Source of the DNA: Clostridia bacterium
Lineage (GTDB): Bacteria > Bacillota > Clostridia > Christensenellales > RUG350
Assembly (NCBI GenBank): GCA_017631635.1
Contig: JAGBSX010000039.1
Coordinates: 1 to 42,967 of the forward strand
Direction of reading: 5' to 3'
DNA: 42,967 nucleotides
The number at the start of each line of letters is the position of its first letter. Position 1 is the stretch's first letter. Of the stretch, positions 1 through 7,870 are shown in pieces. The position numbers were made by a program, and so were the translations under genes. Under the pieces are notes generated by a model. That model saw nothing but the letters and a program-made list of their open reading frames with translations, was not told where the DNA came from and did no database searches.

Positions 1-122
1 CCGCTGATGTCCTTGATTTCACGAGCTTGGACCCATCTACCTTCTTCTGGTATAGGGGCTGGACCGTGATTAGGACCTTTTTTCACGCACATCATCTGTT
101 CGACTTCGTGGGAATACTGCAT
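1..122 (-). CDS. Fe-S cluster assembly scaffold-like protein, N-terminal fragment
   Basis: Only the first 40 codons are inside the window and the gene runs off the left edge. The start ATG (120-122) has a strong GGAGG about 6 nt upstream. The peptide begins MQYSHEVEQMMCVKKGPNHG and continues with PAPIPEEGRWVQA and REIKDIS. From memory this matches the start of a clostridial family annotated as iron-sulfur cluster assembly scaffold (NifU/IscU-related), usually found beside a GGGtGRT protein. The family call rests on recognising this N-terminus, because the metal-binding cysteines lie outside the window. The gene is divergent from prs and the 180-bp gap carries promoters for both. Confidence 0.65.
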   Translation of the reverse strand, partial: MQYSHEVEQMMCVKKGPNHGPAPIPEEGRWVQAREIKDIS

Positions 123-237
123 ATATACCTCCAAATAAATAATTTTATTTTTATCTAGTATAGCACATTATTTTTAATTTGAGAAACGTTTTTGGGTATT
201 TAATTTTCAAAAATATGACAAAATGCACACTTATAAG

Positions 238-266
238 TTGAAAAAAAGTTTTTGATGTGATATAAT
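238..266 (+). promoter_or_regulatory. prs promoter
   Basis: TTGAAA (238-243) and TATAAT (261-266) are separated by 17 bp, with an extended -10 TG at 258-259. Transcription should start near 273, giving a leader of about 34 nt that carries AAGGAG before the prs ATG. Confidence 0.8.
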
Positions 267-306
267 CACCTTACAAAGTCAAAAATTTAATCAAAAGGAG
301 TCAATT

Positions 307-1446
307 ATGACAAGCAACATGCCACTATTTACCAACGTTAGTCAACACGGACCACTAGCCCTTATCGTGCTAGAGAGTGCCAAGGAACTAGGCGACAAGA
401 TAGACAAGCACCTGATCAAATGGATGGAAGAGTCCACAGGTCGCAAGGTTGACACCTTCATCACCCCTTCCAAATGCCCTAGATTTACCACAGGCGACGG
501 CAAGGGTATGCTATACGACTCTATCAGAGGCAAGGACGTATATATACTAGTAGATGTAGGCAATTATAGTTGCACGTATACTATGTTTGAGACTCCCAAT
601 CGTATGTCCCCAGACGACCACTATGCTGACCTCAAGCGTATGATAGCCGCTATCGGAGGCAAGGCAGAGCGTATCACAGTCATCATGCCTATGCTATATG
701 GTGGCAGACAGCACAAGCGCAGTTTTAGAGAGTCTCTAGACGCAGCATCTATGCTCCAAGAGTTGTACCAGATGGGCGTCAAAGACATCATTACTTTTGA
801 TGCACACGACCCTAGAGTGCAAAATGCAGAGCCACTCATGGGCTTTGACAACTTCATGCCTACTTACCAAGTACTCAAGGCATTGTTCAAGAAGTACCCC
901 AACGTCAAGTTTGACAAAGACCACTTTATGATAGTATCCCCAGACGAGGGTGCTATGAGTAGAAATATATACTATTCATCTGTACTAGGAGCAGACCTAG
1001 GTATGTACTACAAGCGTAGAGATTACACTACCATAGTCAATGGTCGCAATCCTATCGTAGCACACGAGTATCTAGGTAATTCGGTCATGGGTATGGACGT
1101 ATTTGTCGCTGACGATATCATAGCCACGGGAGATAGCACTTTGTCCTTGGCCAAAGAACTTCGTGAGGCAGGAGCAAATCGTATATTCCTCAATGCTACC
1201 TACGCACTATTTACAGAGGGTATAGATAGATTCCGCAAGGCGTACGAAGAGGGTATCATAGAGAGCGTAGTCGCTACCAACCTTACTTATATGAAACCAG
1301 AACTCAAGGATGAGCCTTGGTTCACGGTAGCAGATATGTCCAAGTATATCGCGCTCATCATAGCCGCATGCAACCAAAATAGATCCGTAGGAGACTTGCT
1401 AGACCCTATCTCCAAGATACACGCATTACTAGAGAATAGGAAATAA
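307..1446 (+). CDS. prs: Ribose-phosphate pyrophosphokinase (PRPP synthase)
   Basis: Makes PRPP from ribose 5-phosphate and ATP for nucleotide, His and Trp synthesis; cytoplasmic. The 379-residue protein has the two phosphoribosyltransferase-type halves of the family. The catalytic-flap region appears as PMLYGGRQHK (about 128-137), followed by FDAHDP (164-169). The PRPP-binding loop is VADDIIATGDS (about 267-277). It is longer than the classic ~315-residue enzyme, which agrees with the longer form common in Clostridia. AAGGAG sits 6 nt before the ATG. The gene is monocistronic with its own promoter and a strong terminator downstream. Confidence 0.95.
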   Translation: MTSNMPLFTNVSQHGPLALIVLESAKELGDKIDKHLIKWMEESTGRKVDTFITPSKCPRFTTGDGKGMLYDSIRGKDVYILVDVGNYSCTYTMFETPNRMSPDDHYADLKRMIAAIGGKAERITVIMPMLYGGRQHKRSFRESLDAASMLQELYQMGVKDIITFDAHDPRVQNAEPLMGFDNFMPTYQVLKALFKKYPNVKFDKDHFMIVSPDEGAMSRNIYYSSVLGADLGMYYKRRDYTTIVNGRNPIVAHEYLGNSVMGMDVFVADDIIATGDSTLSLAKELREAGANRIFLNATYALFTEGIDRFRKAYEEGIIESVVATNLTYMKPELKDEPWFTVADMSKYIALIIAACNQNRSVGDLLDPISKIHALLENRK

Positions 1447-1456
1447 TCAACGAAAC

Positions 1457-1490
1457 AAAAATATACGCACGCACGTGCGTATATTTTTTT
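1457..1490 (+). terminator. Intrinsic terminator after prs
   Basis: A 14-bp perfect stem (1457-1470 with 1475-1488) closes a 4-nt GCAC loop. The 3' arm ends in a run of T. Confidence 0.9.
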
Positions 1491-1572
1491 GTTAATTGTA
1501 GACATATACTTGCTCAATAGGGTAGATATGGTGTATATTTGATATATAGTGAATAATATATAGGGGGCAATT

Positions 1573-2154
1573 ATGTCGATAGAATACGAGATAGTATCGA
1601 GGATAGTATCCTCTCGTCGTACCATTAGGAAATTTGTTGACAAACAGATAGATGAGTCTATCTTACTAGACGTTCTATCTCTAGCCAGACTATCTCCCTC
1701 AGGTGCTAATCGTCAACCACTCAGTTACGTAGTGGTACTAGACGAGGCTATGAGAGAGGAGATGTTTAAGCACGTCAAATGGGCAGGATATATAGCGCCA
1801 GACGGCACTCCTAGCGAGGGAGAGAGACCTACGGGATATATAGCGATTGTCTCTGACGATACTATTAGCAAATCCCCCGATATCGACCTAGGTGCTAGCG
1901 CTATGACTATCAATTATCTACTAGAGGCTAGAGGGATAGGAGTATGCTGGATGGGAGCGATAGATAGAGTGGCTATCTCATCACTACTAGGTATCGCAGA
2001 GCCACGCAGACTGCTACTAGTATTAGCCATAGGATACAAGGGCGAAGAGCCTGTGGTAGAAGATATGGTAGATAGTGTCAAATATTACAAAGATGACGAA
2101 GGCGTACTACACGTACCCAAGAGAAAAATAGGAGATATAGTACGTATTATATGA
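1573..2154 (+). CDS. Nitroreductase-family flavoprotein
   Basis: The 193-residue protein fits the small FMN-dependent nitroreductase fold. It has an N-terminal RRTIRKF (15-21, FMN phosphate contact), then SPSGANRQP (41-49) and GVCWMG (about 122-127). Members reduce nitro compounds, quinones or flavins with NAD(P)H, and the substrate cannot be read from sequence. AGGGGG lies 6 nt before the ATG. The stop overlaps the next start (ATGA at 2151), so it is translationally coupled to the MBL gene downstream. A weak promoter (TTGCTC, 18 bp, TATATT) lies at 1510-1539. Confidence 0.88.
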   Translation: MSIEYEIVSRIVSSRRTIRKFVDKQIDESILLDVLSLARLSPSGANRQPLSYVVVLDEAMREEMFKHVKWAGYIAPDGTPSEGERPTGYIAIVSDDTISKSPDIDLGASAMTINYLLEARGIGVCWMGAIDRVAISSLLGIAEPRRLLLVLAIGYKGEEPVVEDMVDSVKYYKDDEGVLHVPKRKIGDIVRII

Positions 2155-3422
2155 AAACCAAGAAAAAACTAGGAGTTTATACCCCGTTAGCCAAGAGTTC
2201 GCCTATATATGATTGTGGATATGGAGTAGGTTTTAGCGAAGAAGAGAGAGTATATATGCAGATATTCTCATCTTTTAGCATAGACAAATACCAAAGGTAT
2301 TGTACCTCACTTATCAAAAAGGGATATAGATACCTACACACCGACATTATAGACAACTTTGTCTCAAATTCGTACCTAAAGGACGACCAACTCGTATACA
2401 CCTATTACAATCTAAAGACAGAGGTGCTTCGAGTGATTGAGGACAACGTATCAGTCCCCAAGTTTTCATTTGACTACGAGAGTGATGAGGAGACTACCTC
2501 TACTTTGTATCAATATGGACTTTACTACGCTCCTGCCTACAAGGAGATAGGCAAGAGTGAGGATTGTGGTATGCTATATATCCTCACCCTATCCGACGGC
2601 AAGTTTATACTCATAGACGGAGGAGATAGAATTCAAGCGACTGATGAGATGATAGAGGGACTATATGCCTTTTTGAGAGAGCGTAGTAGCGCTGACAAGG
2701 TAGAGATAGCGTGTTGGATATGTACTCACGGACATAGCGATCACCTAGACGTCTTTTCAAAACTCATTAGACTTCATCATCAAGATATTATCCTAGAGAG
2801 ATGTTTGTTCAATTTTCCTAGATATCAGGCTTTTACCAAATCGCAAGCCGAATCAGAGGATTTGGTTAAGGAGCGCATTAGAGAATATTATCCTAGCGTG
2901 ATATACGTCAAGCCACACACGGGGCAGACCTTTAGACTAGCCAACTGTGGCATAGAGATACTCTACACTCACGAAGACTGTGTAGGAGACATAGACGGAG
3001 TAGTTATCAACCAAAATAGTTATAACGACGCATCACTTGTATTTAGGCTCAACTATGACCACACGTCATTTTTGGTACTGGGAGATGCTTGGAAACATAC
3101 GGAAAAGGTAATGACTCGCAATTATAGTGACAAGGCGTACAAATGCCACATAGTTCAAGTGGCGCACCACGGATTTAATAATCTCCCCAAGTTATACTCC
3201 TCTATACCCAAGGGTACTGTACTACTGTATCCACAAGTCAAATCTCACGTAGACCTATTTAGAGGAGATGCAGATGTATATAGTATGCTGATAGACACTA
3301 TCAATCCTAGCGAAGTATACTTCGCAGGAGGAGGTACGGACGCTATCAAATTTGTCACAGGCGTCATACATCACGAGCATTATGACCTAGTAGGAGGAGA
3401 GTACGACGGCTCGCCTATTTGA
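2151..3422 (+). CDS. MBL-fold metallo-hydrolase, ComEC C-terminal-like
   Basis: A 423-residue protein with a zinc-binding metallo-beta-lactamase fold. The diagnostic HxHxDH motif is THGHSDHLD (192-200), preceded by the beta-strand FILIDGGD (152-159). Later conserved elements are GDA (311-313) and AHHG (338-341). This layout resembles the hydrolase domain of ComEC/Rec2-like proteins. No signal peptide or membrane segment is visible. The first ~120 residues match nothing I recognise. The start overlaps the nitroreductase stop by 4 nt, so the two probably form one operon. The substrate is unknown; ComEC-like domains are often nucleases or phosphodiesterases. Confidence 0.85.
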   Translation: MKTKKKLGVYTPLAKSSPIYDCGYGVGFSEEERVYMQIFSSFSIDKYQRYCTSLIKKGYRYLHTDIIDNFVSNSYLKDDQLVYTYYNLKTEVLRVIEDNVSVPKFSFDYESDEETTSTLYQYGLYYAPAYKEIGKSEDCGMLYILTLSDGKFILIDGGDRIQATDEMIEGLYAFLRERSSADKVEIACWICTHGHSDHLDVFSKLIRLHHQDIILERCLFNFPRYQAFTKSQAESEDLVKERIREYYPSVIYVKPHTGQTFRLANCGIEILYTHEDCVGDIDGVVINQNSYNDASLVFRLNYDHTSFLVLGDAWKHTEKVMTRNYSDKAYKCHIVQVAHHGFNNLPKLYSSIPKGTVLLYPQVKSHVDLFRGDADVYSMLIDTINPSEVYFAGGGTDAIKFVTGVIHHEHYDLVGGEYDGSPI

Positions 3423-3479
3423 TAGATATAGTAGGGTAGATATTACTTCTCGAAACTAAATAAGCAACTAAATATCCTC

Positions 3480-3533
3480 AATTCGCGCTATTTTCGTACC
3501 AAAAATGCACCTCAACTTACATTTTTGCGAATT
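3480..3533 (+). terminator. Two-part hairpin after the MBL gene, possible terminator
   Basis: CAAAAATG (3500-3507) pairs with CATTTTTG (3520-3527), and outside it AATTCG (3480-3485) pairs with CGAATT (3528-3533). A 14-nt asymmetric bulge lies on the 5' side. The sequence after it is T-rich but has no clean U-tract immediately behind the stem, so a terminator role is likely rather than certain. Confidence 0.5.
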
Positions 3534-3541
3534 TAACCTTT

Positions 3542-3570
3542 TTGATTTGATTTACTTGACCTTATATACT
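3542..3570 (+). promoter_or_regulatory. Promoter of the small-ORF/ComEC-like operon
   Basis: TTGATT (3542-3547) and TATACT (3565-3570) are separated by 17 bp, about 23 bp before the first small gene. Confidence 0.7.
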
Positions 3571-3592
3571 AATATGGTGTTGAGGTGATTCT

Positions 3593-3760
3593 ATGAAGAT
3601 TAGAAAAGGACGCAAGACTTACACCATAGTAGAGACTAGACTAAGTTGGCAGATTATGTACGACACGGTAGACTACAGCGTAGACTACGAGATACTCAAG
3701 ATACATTGTCCTACACTCACAGGGCTAAAGAATTGTATATTTGAGTCGAGTGCTTTTTGA
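3593..3760 (+). CDS. Small hypothetical protein, 55 aa
   Basis: ATG at 3593 with GAGGTG upstream, ending in TGA at 3758-3760. The product begins MKIRKGRKTYTIVETRLSWQ and continues with IMYDTVDYSVDYEILKI, a basic N-terminus followed by a Tyr/Asp-rich middle. No membrane segment or known family is recognised. Support comes from the promoter just upstream, the ribosome binding site and the tight spacing (10 bp) to the next small gene. Confidence 0.6.
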   Translation: MKIRKGRKTYTIVETRLSWQIMYDTVDYSVDYEILKIHCPTLTGLKNCIFESSAF

Positions 3761-3770
3761 GGAGGATATT

Positions 3771-3896
3771 ATGAATACGATTTTAATAGTGGCTATATGT
3801 GTGAATATCATAGGGCTTGTGGTAGCGAATATTAGTTTGTTCGCTCCCAAGAAGAGTGATAAGCAACTCATATTACCACCAAACGTAATGGAGTGA
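3771..3896 (+). CDS. Small single-pass membrane protein, 41 aa
   Basis: ATG at 3771 with GGAGG 6 nt upstream. The product begins MNTILIVAICVNIIGLVVAN, which is one hydrophobic helix, followed by a short tail that includes APKKSDKQLILPP. Its stop lies 2 nt before the start of the ComEC-like gene, so the two are likely co-translated. The function is unknown; a role anchoring or helping the neighbouring membrane-bound hydrolase is inference only. Confidence 0.65.
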   Translation: MNTILIVAICVNIIGLVVANISLFAPKKSDKQLILPPNVME

Positions 3897-3898
3897 AT

Positions 3899-5113
3899 AT
3901 GGCACGCAAAAAGTCAAATAAGAATCAACGATCCAAGCAAGCCAAAAAGGCTGTCAAGGCATTGAGCAAACTCAATCCAGTAGTACTAGTTATAGTGCTA
4001 GTTTTGGTGATATCTATAGCATTTGGTACTTATATGTATGAGACCAACGGCGACTTTAGAGATTTTGTCGACGTCAATATATTTGGCAAAGAACCTACTG
4101 CAGATATAGGAGACGAGGCTCTGACTATATCCCTTATAGACGTAGGCAACAAGTACAATTCGGATTGTGTCTACATCAAGGTAGGATCTACCGATATACT
4201 AGTGGATAGTGCAGGCAAATTTGACAAAAAGACTTCAAATGACAATATCGAGGCTTACCTCAAATCCAAGATGACCGACACTCTACTAGACTACGTAATA
4301 GTCACCCACGCAGACGCCGATCATATAGGAGGCTTTGCAGGAGATGCTACTGTTACTAGCCTATTTGAGCGATTCAAGTGTGGTACTATCATAGATTTTC
4401 CTAGGACCAACAAAGATACTGCTACCTACGATAGGTATATAGAGAATCGTGATGCAGAGGTGAGAGATGACGGTGCTGTGCATTATACGGCATTACAATG
4501 CTATCTAGGTCAAGACGGTGCTAGTCCTACCTATGATTTGTCAAACGGTGCTACCTTGGAGATATTGTACAACTACTATTACGAAAATAATTCTAGTAAT
4601 GAGAACAATTATTCGGTATGTTTTAGGATAAAGCACGGAGACAAACAATTCTTATTTACAGGCGATTTAGAAGAAGAAGGCGAATTTAAGTTCGCTACCA
4701 AATATGCAGATATTGGGCAAGTAGACTTCTTCAAGGCAGGACATCACGGCTCAAAGACCTCCAACAATATAGAATTGCTTGAGGTGATTAGACCCAAGAT
4801 AGTAGGTATTAGTTGTGTAGCAGGACACAACGAGTTTGATAGTGCTCCAGAGAATATATTCCCGACTCAGACTGCTATACACAATATAGCCAAATACACA
4901 CAGGAGGTATACGTGACTGCGTGCTATGTGGACGAAGAGTACGCACCACTCAACGGTACTATCGTAGTCATCTCAGACCAAGAGGGTGTGAGGGTAGACT
5001 GCGTAGTGAGTGACGACGTGCTAGCGCGTAGCGAGTGGTTTAGAGATACCGTCAGCGACAGCACTACCCAAAAGACTTGCCCTACTGAGTGGTTAGACCT
5101 GATGAGTGCTTGA
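3899..5113 (+). CDS. Membrane-anchored ComEC-like MBL-fold hydrolase
   Basis: A 404-residue protein with a Lys/Arg-rich N-terminus and one membrane helix (about 27-45). An extracellular-type MBL domain follows, with the motif THADADHIGG (136-145), then FTGD, then GHHGSKTS. This is the hydrolase arrangement seen in ComEC/Rec2 C-terminal domains and stand-alone relatives. The basic tail inside and the helix direction place the enzyme outside the membrane. ATG 3899 is preferred to GTG 3893 because GGAG (3890-3893) is correctly spaced for the ATG and would overlap the GTG. Nucleic-acid hydrolysis is a reasonable guess but is not shown. It is the last gene of a three-gene operon. Confidence 0.88.
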   Translation: MARKKSNKNQRSKQAKKAVKALSKLNPVVLVIVLVLVISIAFGTYMYETNGDFRDFVDVNIFGKEPTADIGDEALTISLIDVGNKYNSDCVYIKVGSTDILVDSAGKFDKKTSNDNIEAYLKSKMTDTLLDYVIVTHADADHIGGFAGDATVTSLFERFKCGTIIDFPRTNKDTATYDRYIENRDAEVRDDGAVHYTALQCYLGQDGASPTYDLSNGATLEILYNYYYENNSSNENNYSVCFRIKHGDKQFLFTGDLEEEGEFKFATKYADIGQVDFFKAGHHGSKTSNNIELLEVIRPKIVGISCVAGHNEFDSAPENIFPTQTAIHNIAKYTQEVYVTACYVDEEYAPLNGTIVVISDQEGVRVDCVVSDDVLARSEWFRDTVSDSTTQKTCPTEWLDLMSA

Positions 5114-5119
5114 TTGATT

Positions 5120-5152
5120 AAGACCGTAGCGAAATTACTACGGTCTTTTTTT
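5120..5152 (+). terminator. Intrinsic terminator after the ComEC-like gene
   Basis: AAGACCGTAG (5120-5129) pairs with CTACGGTCTT (5138-5147) around an 8-nt loop, followed by T7. Confidence 0.92.
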
Positions 5153-5248
5153 GTGGATATTTTACATAAATCGATAGGATTTTTGTTGTAAAAATGTTAA
5201 TAGGGTGTATATTTTTGTATTCAAGTAGTTGTACAAAGTAGTATTTTA

Positions 5249-5263
5249 TGTTATACTGTGATT
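5249..5263 (+). promoter_or_regulatory. Extended -10 promoter abutting the acyltransferase start
   Basis: TG-T-TATACT (5249-5257) is a good extended -10 element. The -35 position (TTGTAC, 5229-5234) is weak at 17 bp. Transcription would begin at about 5263-5265, which is the A of ATG 5264, leaving no room for a Shine-Dalgarno sequence. Confidence 0.55.
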
Positions 5264-6709
5264 ATGAAGAAGAACCAAGAGACAACTTCACCTAACAGCG
5301 CAGAGACGCCTATTGATACCAATCAAGACGCGAAGACCAAGAAGAGAGAGGCGAAACTCAAACGAAAAAAGGACAAAGAAATCAAAAGGTACGAATCGTT
5401 GCCTATAGAGTCCAAGATAGATTTGATTGCTAGAGAGCAACGTCAATCTGCCGACTGGATTCAACTAGACAATGCCGCTTTGATATTCCCAGCATCAGAG
5501 ACAATCGACCGTATGAATATGTTTAGATTGTCCGTAGTGCTCAAGGACAAAGTAGATCCTCTAGCCTTGCAGAGGGCTGTGAATATGATAGTGCCTAGAT
5601 TTCCTACTATAGCCACCTCTGTCAAGAGAGGCTTATTTTGGTGCTATCTCGAGCCATCCAATACCCCTATCGTAGTTAGAGAACAGAGAGAGTTCCCTTG
5701 TAGGAAGTTGGCTTTGGATTCACGCAATTCGCTATTTAGAGTGACATACTTTAATTATGAGATATCCGTAGAGTTTTTCCACGTGGCTAGTGACGCCAAT
5801 GGTGGTATAGTATTTCTCAATACTCTGTTAGACGCCTATTTTGAGGTGCTAGGATATGAGACTGTGGATAGGACCAATACTTTATCTTATCGAGACAAGC
5901 CAAACGAAGAGGAGATGGTAGACGCTTATCAGCAATATCACGACGGTGTCACCCCCAAGAAGACCAAGGACGTCAAATCATACGTACTCAAAGGAAATCG
6001 ACTAGATAGCAATATGCTTATACTCACCAAAGGCGTGTGCAATAGCGACGACTTACGTAGAGTAGCCAAGAGTAGAGGTATGTCGGTAGGAGAACTGCTA
6101 TCATCTTGCATCACTTACGCTATAGAGCAGGAGAGAGAATTTTGTCTAGGTGACAAGAAACACCCCGTAGTCGTATCCGTACCTGTGGATATGAGACGAA
6201 TTTTTCCCTCCAAGACTTTACGAAATTTCGCAGTATTATTTAGGATATATAGCGACGGACTCAAGTCATTTGACGAGACTTGTCAGTTAGTCAAGAAAGC
6301 ATACGTAGAGGGAGTCAAGAAGGATTATCTCCAAGGCTACGTCAATTTTAACATTGCCTCCCAAAATAATCCTTTGATTAGATATCTGCCCCTACCTATC
6401 AAGATGCTAGGTATGAGAGTCGCGCTAAATATGTACGACTACAACGTGTCTACCACGACTATATCCAATCTAGGTATTATCAAAGCCCCAGAGGACTACA
6501 AGGACAGGATACTTCGATACGAATTTTCATTAGGAGCGAAGAAGACCGAACTATCCAACCTAGCCATAGCCACTTTCAATGGTACTACTGTGATGACCTT
6601 TAGTAGAGTGATAGATAGTGCGCTAGTGGAGAAGTATTTCTTCCGTCAACTTAGCGCGCTAGGAGTAGACGTAGTCATAGAGACGAATTATCAAGGAGAT
6701 TTGATTTGA
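5264..6709 (+). CDS. Condensation-domain-like acyltransferase (alcohol acetyltransferase-type)
   Basis: A 481-residue protein. The first ~45 residues are charged and Lys-rich. The rest looks like the two-lobed CoA-dependent acyltransferase/condensation fold. The likely catalytic motif is FFHVASDANGG (His173, Asp177), a variant of HxxxDG. A later segment (VVSVPVDMRRIFP, then LRNFAVLF) resembles the second-lobe motif of the family. The protein may move an acyl group to an alcohol or amine; the substrate is unknown. No ribosome binding site is seen before ATG 5264 (or GTG 5258), and the promoter suggests a leaderless mRNA. The gene overlaps the next by 4 nt, so it is coupled to the DUF6320 gene, a pairing I recall from other Firmicutes. 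Confidence 0.75.
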   Translation: MKKNQETTSPNSAETPIDTNQDAKTKKREAKLKRKKDKEIKRYESLPIESKIDLIAREQRQSADWIQLDNAALIFPASETIDRMNMFRLSVVLKDKVDPLALQRAVNMIVPRFPTIATSVKRGLFWCYLEPSNTPIVVREQREFPCRKLALDSRNSLFRVTYFNYEISVEFFHVASDANGGIVFLNTLLDAYFEVLGYETVDRTNTLSYRDKPNEEEMVDAYQQYHDGVTPKKTKDVKSYVLKGNRLDSNMLILTKGVCNSDDLRRVAKSRGMSVGELLSSCITYAIEQEREFCLGDKKHPVVVSVPVDMRRIFPSKTLRNFAVLFRIYSDGLKSFDETCQLVKKAYVEGVKKDYLQGYVNFNIASQNNPLIRYLPLPIKMLGMRVALNMYDYNVSTTTISNLGIIKAPEDYKDRILRYEFSLGAKKTELSNLAIATFNGTTVMTFSRVIDSALVEKYFFRQLSALGVDVVIETNYQGDLI

Positions 6710-7425
6710 AATATTGTACCGAGTGCAAAGTATCAGCCAACGATAACCTCACAAATTGCCCTTTGTGTGGTGCGTATCTAAAAGACACTATCGTAGATAG
6801 TGCCGATATTTATCGTGGTTACGAATCTCACTACGAATACACTCCATTGACCAAAAATAGTGGCAAGAAAAACAACTTTTTGAGGCAAAAGTCCTTTTTA
6901 CTTGTACTTGCTATAACCCTCATTTGCATATTTATCAACTGGACGACCTCTCCTACGGTATGGTGGTCTGCGTACACTACGATAGGTATGTTTTTGGTGT
7001 ACACGTGCGTACTCAATCCTATATATACCAAGCGTAGATTTTATGCTAATATCGCAGTATGGACGCTATGCATTTGCGTAGGACTTATCGTGATAGACCT
7101 ATTCAACAATTATCTTATATTTGGTACGTGGGATATAGACTTGGCGTTTAGATACGAATTGCCGGCAGTATTGGTAGTGGTAGTGATACTCAGCGACTTT
7201 ATGATTTTTTTCGAGAAGACTCATTACAAATACTACCTCATGACCATGGTGGGTATGAACTTATTGTGTCTAGTACCAGGCATAGTAGCCTTGGCGGTAG
7301 GTACGGAGGGAGATACTTGGGTACTACTCACGTCGCTATATTTTGGCATAGCCAATTTGCTGATAATGAGTATAGTGTACTTCAAGCAAATGAGATATGA
7401 ATTTAAGAAAAAATTTTTTGTATAA
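6706..7425 (+). CDS. Zinc-ribbon multi-pass membrane protein (DUF6320-like)
   Basis: A 239-residue protein starting with TTG at 6706, with AAGGAG 7 nt upstream. The N-terminus is a zinc ribbon (Cys4, Cys7, Cys18, Cys21; CTEC and CPLC). After a ~40-residue linker come about six hydrophobic helices from residue 63 to near the end, finishing in a basic tail. This matches the DUF6320 architecture. Function is unknown. The 4-nt overlap with the acyltransferase suggests it works with it at the membrane. Confidence 0.8.
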   Translation: MKYCTECKVSANDNLTNCPLCGAYLKDTIVDSADIYRGYESHYEYTPLTKNSGKKNNFLRQKSFLLVLAITLICIFINWTTSPTVWWSAYTTIGMFLVYTCVLNPIYTKRRFYANIAVWTLCICVGLIVIDLFNNYLIFGTWDIDLAFRYELPAVLVVVVILSDFMIFFEKTHYKYYLMTMVGMNLLCLVPGIVALAVGTEGDTWVLLTSLYFGIANLLIMSIVYFKQMRYEFKKKFFV

Positions 7426-7436
7426 GGAGATAATAT

Positions 7437-7757
7437 ATGATTAGACAGTATTGTTTTGTCAATTTTGTAGTCAATACTTTTGCTCCTGTGTCAGATATGT
7501 ATATATCAGGTTCTACCAAGAATCTAGGATTGTGGAACGCCTCCAAGGCAGTACGACTCACATCTACAGATGGATACAAGTTCAATATTCGCAAGCGTTT
7601 TAGGATAGGCGAGAGTGTAGAGTTCAAGGTCCTAACCCTTAGAGATTGGAGGGGTGTGGAGAAGGGAATGTTTGCCGAAGAGATCGCCAACCACCATATC
7701 ATAGCAGACAAGGGCGCAGTTGCCGAAGTGACAGTATACAATTGGCGCAGAGATTGA
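7437..7757 (+). CDS. Stand-alone CBM20-like starch/glycogen-binding domain
   Basis: The 106-residue protein is almost exactly one CBM20 domain. The pattern is an early beta strand VNFVVNTF, then MYISGSTKNLGLWNASKAV (compare the family pattern vyivGs...LGnW....A), then VEFKVL in the position of the vEyKy strand, then DWRGVEKG. The sugar-platform Trp is Trp33, and Trp71 sits near the second site. The usual WE-x-GpNR segment is not well kept, so binding strength is uncertain. No signal peptide, so it is cytoplasmic and would meet glycogen or starch inside the cell. AAGGAG precedes the ATG, and it lies 11 bp after the DUF6320 gene, so it is probably in that operon. Confidence 0.72.
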   Translation: MIRQYCFVNFVVNTFAPVSDMYISGSTKNLGLWNASKAVRLTSTDGYKFNIRKRFRIGESVEFKVLTLRDWRGVEKGMFAEEIANHHIIADKGAVAEVTVYNWRRD

Positions 7758-7763
7758 AGATAG

Positions 7764-7792
7764 TCTTCTCACGAGAGTGAGAAGATTTTTTC
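7764..7792 (+). terminator. Intrinsic terminator after the CBM20-like gene
   Basis: TCTTCTCAC (7764-7772) pairs with GTGAGAAGA (7777-7785) around a 4-nt loop and is followed by T6. Confidence 0.92.
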
Positions 7793-7823
7793 ATTTTGCT
7801 TATTAGTAATTATTGCTATTTAC

Positions 7824-7857
7824 TTGACATTGTTTGAAGATTATAGTACAATACTAT
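7824..7857 (+). promoter_or_regulatory. perR promoter with palindromic operator over the -10
   Basis: Perfect -35 TTGACA (7824-7829), 17-bp spacer, -10 TACAAT (7847-7852). A perfect inverted repeat, ATAGTA-CAA-TACTAT (7843-7857), covers the -10. It has the size and AT-rich look of a Fur/PerR box and lies just before a PerR-type gene, so autorepression is likely. Confidence 0.75.
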
Positions 7858-7870
7858 CAGGAGAAAGATT

